Shown: positions 1 to 5,473 of the stretch, in pieces
Numbering within the stretch: the first letter of the stretch is position 1
Layout: the number at the start of each line of letters is the position of its first letter
From: Dehalococcoidia bacterium
GTDB lineage: Bacteria; Chloroflexota; Dehalococcoidia; Lucifugimonadales; SHYF01
Length of the DNA stretch: 7,494 bases
Assembly: GCA_009692985.1 (NCBI GenBank)
Contig: SHYF01000078.1
Coordinates: 1-7,494 of the forward strand
Reading direction: 5' to 3'
The notes under the pieces: generated by a model
Databases searched by the model: none
What the model was told of the DNA's origin: nothing
Seen by the model: the letters and a program-made list of their open reading frames with translations, nothing else
Position numbers and translations under genes: made by a program

Positions 1-608
1 TCCTCCACCGCCTGCTGGTACTCATCGGGCCGGTTCAGGTCCAGCACCACCTCCGTATCCTCCACTTCCAACCGCACGACCTCCGCCCGGTGGCGCTCCA
101 CAACCTCTCGTAGCCCTTGCCGCGACTCCTTTATCCGCATCAGTTCTGGCAGTAATGCTCTGGAGAAGATGATGGGATGTCCACCCTTGCCACGGTAGGC
201 GGGATATGTGATTACCGAGCCCAGCCGCCGGTGCAATTCCATCACCCTCCGGACCGTCTCTGCAGACCGGGGCTGGTCCACTCCAAGCACCATGATGTCC
301 TGTGCCCGCTGGTCTATATTGCGCAGGCCCGCCCGAATAGAGCTGCTCCTGCCGGTACGGTAGCGGAGGTTGAGAGCTGTCTTGGCATCAGAGAAGCGTT
401 CCACAAGGGGGCGCAACGTCTCGGCGCGATAGCCTACCACCACAACAACATCCGAGACGCCCGCATCGAGCAGCGCCTGTATCTGGTACTGGATAAGAGA
501 GGTGCCGCGCCATGGGAGCAGGGCCTTCTGCCGGCCCATGCGGGTGGACTCACCAGCGGCAAGAAGGATGGCTGAAAAGGATGGTGGGCTATGTGGTGGG
601 CCGGTCAA
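1..608 (-). CDS. MobA-like NTP transferase (MocA / molybdenum cofactor cytidylyltransferase type), 3' end cut by window edge
   Basis: The translation opens with the nucleotide-binding signature AILLAAGESTRMG followed by RQKALLPWRG (about residues 13-35). Next come a Rossmann-like VVVVVGY strand (54-60), a metal-binding Asp in GVDQP (Asp111), the GGHPIIF segment (142-148) and a C-terminal LDLNRPDEY. This order is typical of the MobA-like NTP transferase family, which attaches CMP or GMP to molybdopterin. The XdhC-type neighbour favours the MocA branch, which makes molybdopterin cytosine dinucleotide for hydroxylases. The 202 complete codons seen are close to the family's full length, so only a few C-terminal residues are missing. 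The start is uncertain. TTG at 606-608 is the only plausible start upstream of the signature; an ATG at 537-539 lies inside the conserved motif and would destroy it. No good Shine-Dalgarno precedes the TTG. CTP versus GTP specificity cannot be read from here. Confidence 0.85.
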   Translation of the reverse strand, partial: MTGPPHSPPSFSAILLAAGESTRMGRQKALLPWRGTSLIQYQIQALLDAGVSDVVVVVGYRAETLRPLVERFSDAKTALNLRYRTGRSSSIRAGLRNIDQRAQDIMVLGVDQPRSAETVRRVMELHRRLGSVITYPAYRGKGGHPIIFSRALLPELMRIKESRQGLREVVERHRAEVVRLEVEDTEVVLDLNRPDEYQQAVE

Positions 609-648
609 CTGATGACACCGGTGTGAGGAGTAAGGTGGCTGGCAGCGA

Positions 649-771
649 CTAACGCTTGGGTGTAGGAGGCTGCTTTCCTTGCTTTCTAAACAACCACCAC
701 GCGAGCAGCGCGATGCCTGCCGTCGCAGCCCCCAAGATAGCCCAAGTCTTTTTGTTTGACTTTTGTTCCAT
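649..771 (-). CDS. Unrecognised 40-aa single-pass membrane protein
   Basis: This is a short ORF with an ATG at 769-771, a TAG at 649-651 and a good ribosome site (GGAG, six bases before the ATG). The product begins MEQKSNKK, has a hydrophobic stretch from about Trp10 to Phe28 (AILGAATAGIALLAWWLF), and ends with a basic, proline-containing tail (RKQGKQPPTPKR). That layout is a classic single transmembrane helix flanked by Lys/Arg on both sides, with no signal-peptidase site evident. It lies between xdhC and the MobA-like gene, on the same strand and 40 bases ahead of the latter, so it may be co-transcribed with cofactor-maturation genes. I do not recognise a family and infer no function. The start signal and clean membrane profile make a chance ORF less likely, but it is short. 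Confidence 0.6.
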   Translation of the reverse strand: MEQKSNKKTWAILGAATAGIALLAWWLFRKQGKQPPTPKR

Positions 772-845
772 ATCGTTCTCCAAACCTCCATGCCTGGTCA
801 GGCGTGTCAGCCCCTACTACTTCCTAGCAGAAATTAGCGTTACAT

Positions 846-985
846 TGGGCCCGTTCCCCAGGGGAGTCCAGGGAGGCGACGCCCCCTTGGCGGGGGAACT
901 GGGGGTGCCCCCCAGACATTATCTTTCCCCCATTCCTTTCAGGAAGGGGGTTAGGGGGATGGTTGCCAGGGCGGGCACTAGGCCC
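846..985. repeat. G/C-rich hairpin cluster, probable dispersed intergenic repeat
   Basis: Four G/C hairpins stand in series within about 100 bases. They are TCCCC-A-GGGGA (855-865), CCCCC-TTGGC-GGGGG (882-896), CTGGGGG-TGC-CCCCCAG (899-915) and CCCCC-A-TTCC with loop TTTCA and GGAA-GGGGG (927-950, one bulged A). G-tracts (GGGGG-TTA-GGGGG) follow at 946-957. No coding-like translation is seen on either strand. The block fills the space between the xdhC stop and the small membrane ORF. On the minus strand the hairpins would form in the xdhC transcript and could act as a terminator or RNA-stabilising element, but there is no U-tract. The composition resembles short repeats scattered between genes in some bacterial genomes; with only one copy here, calling it a repeat is inference. 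Confidence 0.5.
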
Positions 986-1045
986 CGCACAAGGAGCGAC
1001 CATGAACACGATCACCTTGCTAACGCCTTCTTCGGCAAGCAGGTA

Positions 1046-2191
1046 CTATTTGGCTACGACAGCCGCCTTGGCCTGCGTTTTCTGCACCTTGTTGTAGACT
1101 CGCATAAGCTGCTTTTCTGGCAGCTTCATGGACTGGCCTGTGCCTCCCAAACGGAACTGCACCAGCTCCGCCATGATGCTGATTGCAATCTCCTCCGGCG
1201 TGCGGGCCTTGATGTCCAGGCCTATGGGTGAGTGAATCTCTCTCATGCGCTCCAGGGGTACTCCCCGTTTCAGCAACTCCTGGTAGATGAGTATAACCTT
1301 GCGCTGAGAACCCACCAGGCCAACGTAGCCCGCGGGACTGCGTGCCGCCATTTCTAGGGCCACGTCATCGAAATTGTGGCCGCGGGTGGCGATGATGATG
1401 GCTGTGTTCTTGGTAATTGGGAAGGTGTCCAGTCCACCGGCATAGCCAGCGACCGCTACCGCCTCGGCTTCAGGGAACCTCTCCTGGTTGGCAAACTCAG
1501 GACGGTCGTCCAGGACGAACAGGCGGAACTGGAGCATTTTGGCCAGGGGTGCCAGCGCCTTGCCGATGTGGCCTCCGCCCATGAGCACCACCGTTGGAGG
1601 CGAGGTGTACGCCTCAACGAAAAGCTCCGTGCCGTCGCTGGTCAGCACGTGCTCGCACTGACCGTAGGCGGCCAGACGCTTTGCCGTGGCCACCGCTAGT
1701 TGGTCTAGATCGGGCTTGCCCAGTGTCCCGCTCAGGGAACCGTTGCCCTGGATCAAAAGCTTGGCGCCGATGGCGCCGCCCGCCGGTCCTGGCTTGATAA
1801 GGGTGGCCAGGGCCACAGGGTCGGCCCCTTCGTAGGCGTGGACAATGTCTTCGGCTAGGGGCACGAACTTTTGCGGTTCCCAGACGGGGTCTATGAGAAA
1901 GTACATTGTCCCGCCGCAGACCAGGCCGTCCCGTGCGGCGATTTCCTCGTTCAGGTAGTAGTCCCGGTACTCGGAACCGCCGTGCTCACGCATGATCTCC
2001 TTGGCGGCGAACCAGATGTCGCCCTCCACGCAGCCGCCACCCAGGGTGCCCACCCCCGACCCGTCCTGCCTGATAAGCAGCTTGGCTCCAGGCTTTTGGG
2101 GAGAGGACCCCTTGGTATGAACTACCGTGGCTATGGTAAAAGGCTCGCCCTTCTGGCTTAGCTTGAGCGCTTCTTTGTATACTGATTGCAT
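1046..2191 (-). CDS. xdhC: XdhC/CoxI family molybdenum cofactor maturation protein
   Basis: The product has 381 residues. The N-terminal XdhC/CoxI domain shows GSSPQKPGAK (28-37), the conserved GTLGGGCVEGD (48-58) with Cys54, and GLVCGGTM (89-96). The C-terminal Rossmann domain starts with VVLMGGGHIGKALAP (201-215) followed by an acidic DDR (228-230) and ends with EEIAISIMAELV. Family members bind the molybdenum cofactor, help install the terminal sulfur and deliver it to xanthine dehydrogenase or CO-dehydrogenase-type enzymes in the cytoplasm. The reading frame is open to 2332, but ATG at 2189-2191 is chosen. It directly precedes the conserved domain, has AAGGTGAG six bases upstream, and avoids overlap with the preceding VOC gene. 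That gene ends 25 bases upstream on the same strand, which suggests a shared transcript. Which molybdoenzyme it serves is not visible. Confidence 0.93.
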   Translation of the reverse strand: MQSVYKEALKLSQKGEPFTIATVVHTKGSSPQKPGAKLLIRQDGSGVGTLGGGCVEGDIWFAAKEIMREHGGSEYRDYYLNEEIAARDGLVCGGTMYFLIDPVWEPQKFVPLAEDIVHAYEGADPVALATLIKPGPAGGAIGAKLLIQGNGSLSGTLGKPDLDQLAVATAKRLAAYGQCEHVLTSDGTELFVEAYTSPPTVVLMGGGHIGKALAPLAKMLQFRLFVLDDRPEFANQERFPEAEAVAVAGYAGGLDTFPITKNTAIIIATRGHNFDDVALEMAARSPAGYVGLVGSQRKVILIYQELLKRGVPLERMREIHSPIGLDIKARTPEEIAISIMAELVQFRLGGTGQSMKLPEKQLMRVYNKVQKTQAKAAVVAK

Positions 2192-2197
2192 GGCGCA

Positions 2198-2205
2198 CTC
2201 ACCTT
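2198..2205 (-). promoter_or_regulatory. Ribosome binding site deciding the xdhC start
   Basis: AAGGTGAG, complementary to the 16S rRNA tail over AGGTGA, lies six bases before the ATG at 2189-2191. It supports this start over in-frame starts further upstream that would sit inside the VOC gene. Confidence 0.7.
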
Positions 2206-2216
2206 GGTGGTTGAGC

Positions 2217-2565
2217 TTATTTTGCCTTAGAGTCGTCCTGGAAAATGCCCTGGAGGTTTCCTTCTGGGTCCACAATGAACGCAAACCATCCCATACCTGG
2301 AATGGCCATTTTAGGCTGGACCACCTTGTCACCCCGGGCTTTGACTTTGTTAAGGGTTCTCGCTACAGAGGCGACCCCGATATAGCTCCGGGGCTTATCG
2401 TCTGGCCCCATCTGCTTGAACAGGCCTCCGTTTATGCCTGGTTTTCCTGGCTCTGTAGTCTGCACCATGATGTACTCACCCCCAGCCAAACACGCCCTTA
2501 TAGAACGACATCATCTTCTCTGGATCGTCCGATGGGAGCTCGAAATGAACAAATGTGTCAGCCAT
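2217..2565 (-). pseudogene. VOC (glyoxalase/bleomycin-resistance-like) family protein, broken by a frameshift
   Basis: The gene starts at ATG 2563-2565 behind GAGGG and reads MADTFVHFELPSDDPEKM, then SFYKGVFGWG. It stops at TGA 2476-2478 after 29 residues. The rest of the domain continues in the +1 frame from about 2489 to TAA 2217-2219: GGEYIMVQTT, then PGINGGLF, VVQPKMAIPGMGWFAF and DPEGNLQGIF. Together they form one recognisable single-domain VOC protein of the FYxxVFGW...KxxIPGxGxF type. Family members usually have about 7-10 more residues between VFGW and the EYW-like motif, so a deletion of about 20 bases would explain both the shortening and the frameshift. A TTG at 2487-2489 with AAGGG upstream could restart the second part, giving 90 residues, but that product would lack the first beta-strand. 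VOC substrates are diverse and none can be assigned. It lies just upstream of xdhC. Confidence 0.7.
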
Positions 2566-2632
2566 TTTCCCTCTTTAGCTAAACGGTTGCGTCTTTGGAG
2601 CCATGTGGGCCACACATTGCAAGGACATATTT

Positions 2633-2662
2633 AGGATACCAGAGGTGTGGCAGGAGAGGCAA
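2633..2662 (-). promoter_or_regulatory. Weak candidate promoter for the VOC-xdhC transcript
   Basis: On the minus strand, TTGCCT (2657-2662) and TATCCT (2633-2638) are separated by 18 bases. Each matches the sigma-70 consensus at 4 of 6 positions. The predicted start would lie about 60 bases before the VOC ATG. The match is modest and could be chance. Confidence 0.25.
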
Positions 2663-2763
2663 ATGCCGTGGGGCAGATGGTAGGTATGAACGAGTGGCAC
2701 CCTCACTAGTCTTCGGCTAACAGTTGCCTCAGCCTTGGCACCAAATCGGGCCGCAGAAGGCTG

Positions 2764-2933
2764 CTATCGTCTATAGGTTTGTTCGTTGCGACGAGTTGCT
2801 TTGAGAACTACCACCAGCGCTCGGTCGTCGTAAATATCGTAGACGACCCGGTAGGGTCCAACCTTCTACCCTCCTTGACCACGCTATCCCTGTAGCCCTA
2901 AACTACCGTGGCAATGTTGCGAATCTCGTTCTG
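2764..2933 (-). pseudogene. Decayed RelE/ParE-type toxin remnant
   Basis: The minus strand from 2862 to 2764 reads VGPYRVVYDIYDD, then RALVVVLKATRRNEQTYRR and a stop (33 codons). This matches the C-terminal half of RelE/ParE-fold toxins: the GxYRVxY strand, then a VVVL strand followed by the basic RR...YR end. Just upstream, in a frame offset by one base, is YRDSVVKEGRR; joined to the next part it gives a natural KEGRRVGPYRV, so one base has been lost near 2862. Further upstream the frame is closed by TAG at 2898-2900, beyond which QNEIRNIATVV may be the preceding helix. There is no start codon with a ribosome site, no N-terminus and no antitoxin gene next to it. I read this as a dead remnant; the family assignment rests on motif resemblance only. 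Confidence 0.5.
2875..2904 (+). promoter_or_regulatory. Candidate thrS promoter
   Basis: TTGACC (2875-2880, 5 of 6 to the -35 consensus) is followed after 18 bases by TAAACT (2899-2904, 4 of 6 to the -10 consensus). It would start a leader of about 115 bases ahead of thrS. It lies inside the toxin remnant, which is on the other strand. Confidence 0.35.
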
Positions 2934-2948
2934 GCACAGGAGGAACCT

Positions 2949-2969
2949 CCGGGGGCTAACCACCCCCGG
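2949..2969 (+). promoter_or_regulatory. G/C hairpin in the thrS leader
   Basis: CCGGGGG (2949-2955) pairs perfectly with CCCCCGG (2963-2969) around the loop CTAACCA. No U-tract follows, so it is not a canonical terminator for either strand. It overlaps the CCTCC at 2946-2950, which can pair either with GGAGG at 2939-2943 or with the thrS Shine-Dalgarno GGAGG at 3015-3019. Forming this hairpin would therefore compete with both pairings. Confidence 0.5.
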
Positions 2970-2977
2970 TGTCACCG

Positions 2978-3023
2978 CCAGGCATAGCGGGGCTGTTATC
3001 CTTTAGCTATACCTGGAGGTGAT
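2978..3023 (+). promoter_or_regulatory. Hairpin running into the thrS Shine-Dalgarno site
   Basis: CCAGG-C-ATAGC (2978-2988) is complementary to GCTAT-A-CCTGG (3006-3016) at ten of eleven positions, with one C-A mismatch and a 17-base loop. The last two G of the 3' arm are the first two bases of the very strong ribosome site GGAGGTGAT (3015-3023), which ends three bases before the thrS ATG. Folding would partly bury that site. The loop contains UGU, which is also a Thr anticodon triplet. In E. coli, ThrRS represses its own mRNA by binding anticodon-arm-like leader structures; applying that here is speculation. Confidence 0.45.
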
Positions 3024-3026
3024 TAC

Positions 3027-4778
3027 ATGCCTGCTGATTCGCCGTCCCACATCAACCCATCAGACCTGGCCGCTTACCGCCACCGCCTGCGTCACTCTGT
3101 TAGCCACGTAATGGCCAGTGCAGTGGTGGAGCTTTTCCCGGAGGCCAAGCTGGCCATAGGCCCTCCTACTGAGGACGGCTTCTACTATGATTTCCTGGTG
3201 TCCCGCCCCTTCTCTCCCGAAGACCTGCAAGCCATAGAGGAGAGGATGCGCCGGGACATAGCGGTGTCCATTCCCTTCCAGCGCAAGGAACTGTCCCGGG
3301 TCGAGGCCGAAGGGCAGTTCGCCGCCCAGCCGTTCAAGCTGGAGCTAATAGCCGGCATCCCTGCTGACGAGCCTATCTCCACGTACCGCCACGGCATTTT
3401 CGAAGACCTGTGCGAAGGCCCCCACGTGGAGTCCACTGCCGACATCAAGGCGTTCAAGCTGCTGTCCGTGGCGGGGGCATACTGGCGTGGCGACGAAAAG
3501 CGTCCCATGCTCCAGCGCATCTATGGCACCGCCTTTGAGTCCCAGGATGCCCTGGATGAGCACCTTCACCGCCTGGAGGAGGCACAGCGGCGAGACCACC
3601 GGGTGCTGGGCCGCGAGCTGGGCCTGTTCTTCTTTGATCCGTTGGCCCCTGCCAGCCCCTTCTTCATGCCCAAGGGGGCGCTGGTATATAACCTGCTCGT
3701 CGAGTACATGCGCAGCCTCTACAAGCGGTACGGCTATCAGGAGGTCATCACGCCTCAGATTTTCGGGACGGACCTGTGGAAGCGCTCCGGCCACTACGAC
3801 AACTACATTGACAATATGTACCTCATCAACGCCGAGGAGCGGGAGTACGGTGTCAAGCCAATGAACTGCCCGGCCCATTGCCTGATGTACATGAATCAGC
3901 GCCACTCTTACCGCGAGCTGCCTATTCGGTACGCCGACTTTGGCAGGCTGCACCGATTCGAGCGCTCCGGCGTCACCCACGGCCTAACCCGCGTGCGCTC
4001 CTTCTCCCAGGACGACGCCCATATCTTCTGCCGGATGGAGCAGGTGAACCAGGAAATCGCCGACGTCCTGGCCATGACCAGGGAGAGCTTCTCCGCCTGT
4101 GGTTTGGGGGAGCCGCGATTCACCCTATCCATGCGTCCGGAGAAACGCCTGGGCACAGACGAAATGTGGGACAGGGCAGAGGCCGCCCTACGCGATGCCT
4201 TGCTGGCCAGCGGCTACAGCTTTACCGAGGTGCCTGGCGAAGGCGCCTTCTACGGCCCGAAAATCGACATGTTCGCCAAGGACGCCATTGGCCGGGAGTG
4301 GCAGCTCAGCACTATACAACTGGATATCAACCTGCCGGAGCGGTTCGACCTGGAGTACGTTGCCGAGGATGGGTCGTTTCAGCGGCCTGTGATTGTGCAC
4401 CGGGCAGTCCTGGGATCCATAGAGCGTTTCTTGGGGGTGCTCATAGAGCACCACGCCGGCGCTTTTCCTGTATGGCTGGCGCCGGTGCAGGCGGTGGTCA
4501 TCCCCATTGCCGACAGGCACATAGAGTACGCTAGCCAGGTGGCGGCACGCCTGGAGTCGGAAGGGGTTCGCGTATCCATGGACGCCACGAACGAACGCAT
4601 GAACGCCAAGGTGCGGAACGCACAGCTCCAAAAGATACCTTACATGCTAATCGTCGGCGACAGGGAGGCTGCTAATAGTAGCGTATCAGTGCGCCTGCGC
4701 TCCGGCGAGAACCCAGGCTCCATGCCGCTGGACAAAGCCGTGGCCAGGATAAAAGAGGCAATTGCATCCAGAAGCTAG
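3027..4778 (+). CDS. thrS: Threonyl-tRNA synthetase (TGS-less form)
   Basis: Charges tRNA-Thr with threonine in the cytoplasm. The product has 583 residues. The N-terminal editing domain carries the HxxxH pair His23/His27 and Cys129/His133 (CEGPH), which hydrolyses Ser-tRNA-Thr. The class II catalytic core follows (about 190-475), with zinc ligands Cys281 (MNCPAHC), His332 (QDDAHIF) and His458 (VIVHRAVLGS). Their spacing of 51 and 126 residues is the same as in E. coli ThrRS (Cys334, His385, His511). Also visible are HGLTRVRSFSQDDAH (motif 2 region) and EGAFYGPKID. The anticodon-binding domain occupies about 480-583. Compared with E. coli (642 residues) the N-terminal TGS domain is absent, a natural variant in several bacterial groups. 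The start is fixed by GGAGGTGAT three bases upstream. The gene is intact, and its stop overlaps that of the convergent neighbour. The usual infC-rpmI-rplT neighbours are not present. Confidence 0.97.
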   Translation: MPADSPSHINPSDLAAYRHRLRHSVSHVMASAVVELFPEAKLAIGPPTEDGFYYDFLVSRPFSPEDLQAIEERMRRDIAVSIPFQRKELSRVEAEGQFAAQPFKLELIAGIPADEPISTYRHGIFEDLCEGPHVESTADIKAFKLLSVAGAYWRGDEKRPMLQRIYGTAFESQDALDEHLHRLEEAQRRDHRVLGRELGLFFFDPLAPASPFFMPKGALVYNLLVEYMRSLYKRYGYQEVITPQIFGTDLWKRSGHYDNYIDNMYLINAEEREYGVKPMNCPAHCLMYMNQRHSYRELPIRYADFGRLHRFERSGVTHGLTRVRSFSQDDAHIFCRMEQVNQEIADVLAMTRESFSACGLGEPRFTLSMRPEKRLGTDEMWDRAEAALRDALLASGYSFTEVPGEGAFYGPKIDMFAKDAIGREWQLSTIQLDINLPERFDLEYVAEDGSFQRPVIVHRAVLGSIERFLGVLIEHHAGAFPVWLAPVQAVVIPIADRHIEYASQVAARLESEGVRVSMDATNERMNAKVRNAQLQKIPYMLIVGDREAANSSVSVRLRSGENPGSMPLDKAVARIKEAIASRS

Positions 4779-5161
4779 CCTTGGCTCGCCTGATAGGCTA
4801 GCTGGTCAATCTTTGCCGCCATGATGAAGTCGTTCCTGGACAGGCCGCCGACGGAATGAGTGCTGAGCTCCACTATCACAATGTTGTAGTTGATAGTCAT
4901 GTCCGGGTGATGGTTCTGTTGCTCCGCCAGGTAGGCCAAAGCATTGACAAACAGCATGGCCCGGAGAAAATTCCTCCGCCCAAACTGCCGGCTTAGCCTT
5001 TTGCCATCCACCACACGCCATTCCGATGAGATAAACGGCAGGTAGCCGGAAATCTCGTCATCGGTGAAGGGGGGCGTGCCTTCCCGGCATGGCTGGCATT
5101 TGAGGTTGACCAGGTCCTGCTCCACGATATACACCTGTCCATGACGCTCAGTACAGTCCAT
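4775..5161 (-). CDS. Pterin-4a-carbinolamine dehydratase (PCD/DCoH family)
   Basis: The product has 128 residues. The active-site pattern is complete: E80-x3-H84-H85-P86-x5-Y92-x9-H102-x8-D111, matching the E-x3-HHP...Y...H...D signature of catalytically active members. The enzyme dehydrates 4a-hydroxytetrahydropterin, recycling the pterin cofactor of aromatic amino acid hydroxylases. In bacteria lacking such hydroxylases the family has been proposed to act in molybdopterin metabolism, which is notable given the maturation genes in this window. The N-terminus has KCQPCREGTPP (21-31), a Cys-x2-Cys stretch common in bacterial members, preceded by about 20 less typical residues. ATG 5159-5161 has only a weak AGGG upstream, so GTG codons at residues 10 or 13 remain possible starts. 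No partner hydroxylase is visible. It is transcribed towards thrS and divergently from gyrB. Confidence 0.92.
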   Translation of the reverse strand: MDCTERHGQVYIVEQDLVNLKCQPCREGTPPFTDDEISGYLPFISSEWRVVDGKRLSRQFGRRNFLRAMLFVNALAYLAEQQNHHPDMTINYNIVIVELSTHSVGGLSRNDFIMAAKIDQLAYQASQG

Positions 5162-5170
5162 GTTACCCTG

Positions 5171-5193
5171 GCCACTAACCTATGGCTAGTGGC
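5171..5193 (-). promoter_or_regulatory. Hairpin upstream of the dehydratase start
   Basis: GCCACTA (5171-5177) and TAGTGGC (5187-5193) form a 7-bp stem with a 9-base loop, ending about ten bases before the dehydratase ATG and beside its weak AGGG. TGGCCACT also occurs as a direct repeat at 5169-5176 and 5194-5201. It could affect translation or be an operator. A role is not shown. Confidence 0.3.
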
Positions 5194-5269
5194 TGGCCAC
5201 TGCGTCCTGCTTCATTGTGCGTGGCGAGCCAAAGAAGAGGTATATCATAAATAAGATTGCCAAAAACTT

Positions 5270-5298
5270 TTGACAAAGTCTAGATTTTGTGCTAAAAT
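5270..5298 (+). promoter_or_regulatory. Near-consensus sigma-70 promoter for gyrB
   Basis: TTGACA (5270-5275, 6 of 6) is followed by exactly 17 bases and then TAAAAT (5293-5298, 5 of 6). TG in the extended -10 position precedes it (TGC-TAAAAT). The surrounding 5240-5300 stretch is much more A/T-rich than its flanks. The start is expected near 5305, giving gyrB an untranslated leader of about 190 bases. This is the clearest promoter in the window. Confidence 0.8.
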
Positions 5299-5437
5299 GC
5301 TATCTGGGGTGAAGGTGATTGCGGGGAGACACGTGGTTTGCACAAGTTTGGACTTATTTCTAATTCTCTTCGGCACGCGTCCTCTTTCCCGCACCTCTTT
5401 GCCCAGCATAACAACGGCGTAGCCTAGCATCCCTCTC

Positions 5438-5463
5438 CGCCTGGGGAATGATTTTCATTGGCG
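5438..5463 (+). promoter_or_regulatory. Bulged hairpin in the gyrB leader
   Basis: CGCC (5438-5441) pairs with GGCG (5460-5463) and AATGA (5447-5451) with TCATT (5455-5459), around a TTT loop with a five-base bulge (TGGGG). It sits 19 bases before the gyrB ribosome site. Apart from this and the promoter, I see no gene in 5300-5494. Confidence 0.3.
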
Positions 5464-5473
5464 TTGCTCGTAG

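Noticed and set aside
615..624. Perfect 10-bp palindrome ACACCGGTGT upstream of the MobA-like TTG start
   Set aside because: Several palindromes of this length are expected by chance in a window this size, and nothing else marks it as an operator.
656..1231. 191-codon open frame on the plus strand
   Set aside because: It crosses the small membrane ORF, the hairpin cluster and the 3' end of xdhC on the other strand, and its translation has no family features.
2604..2614. Short inverted repeat TGTGG-G-CCACA upstream of the VOC gene
   Set aside because: Five-base arms are too short to support an operator or terminator without a second copy or conservation.
2706..2804. Protein-like minus-strand reading (PIDDSSLLRPDLVPRLRQ...) overlapping the toxin remnant's 3' end
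   Set aside because: It has no start codon, overlaps the better-supported RelE-like frame and shows no clear codon bias.
2939..2955. GGAGGAACCTCCGGG resembling the T-box core (GGTGGNACCGCG) ahead of thrS
   Set aside because: The essential TGGN that pairs with the tRNA NCCA end is replaced by AGGA, there is no terminator with a U-tract, and no Stem I is apparent in the short leader.
5245..5430. 61-codon minus-strand ORF with GGAG upstream of its ATG
   Set aside because: It runs back through the near-consensus gyrB promoter and A/T-rich island and has no recognisable protein features. It is possible but less likely than a non-coding promoter and leader region.
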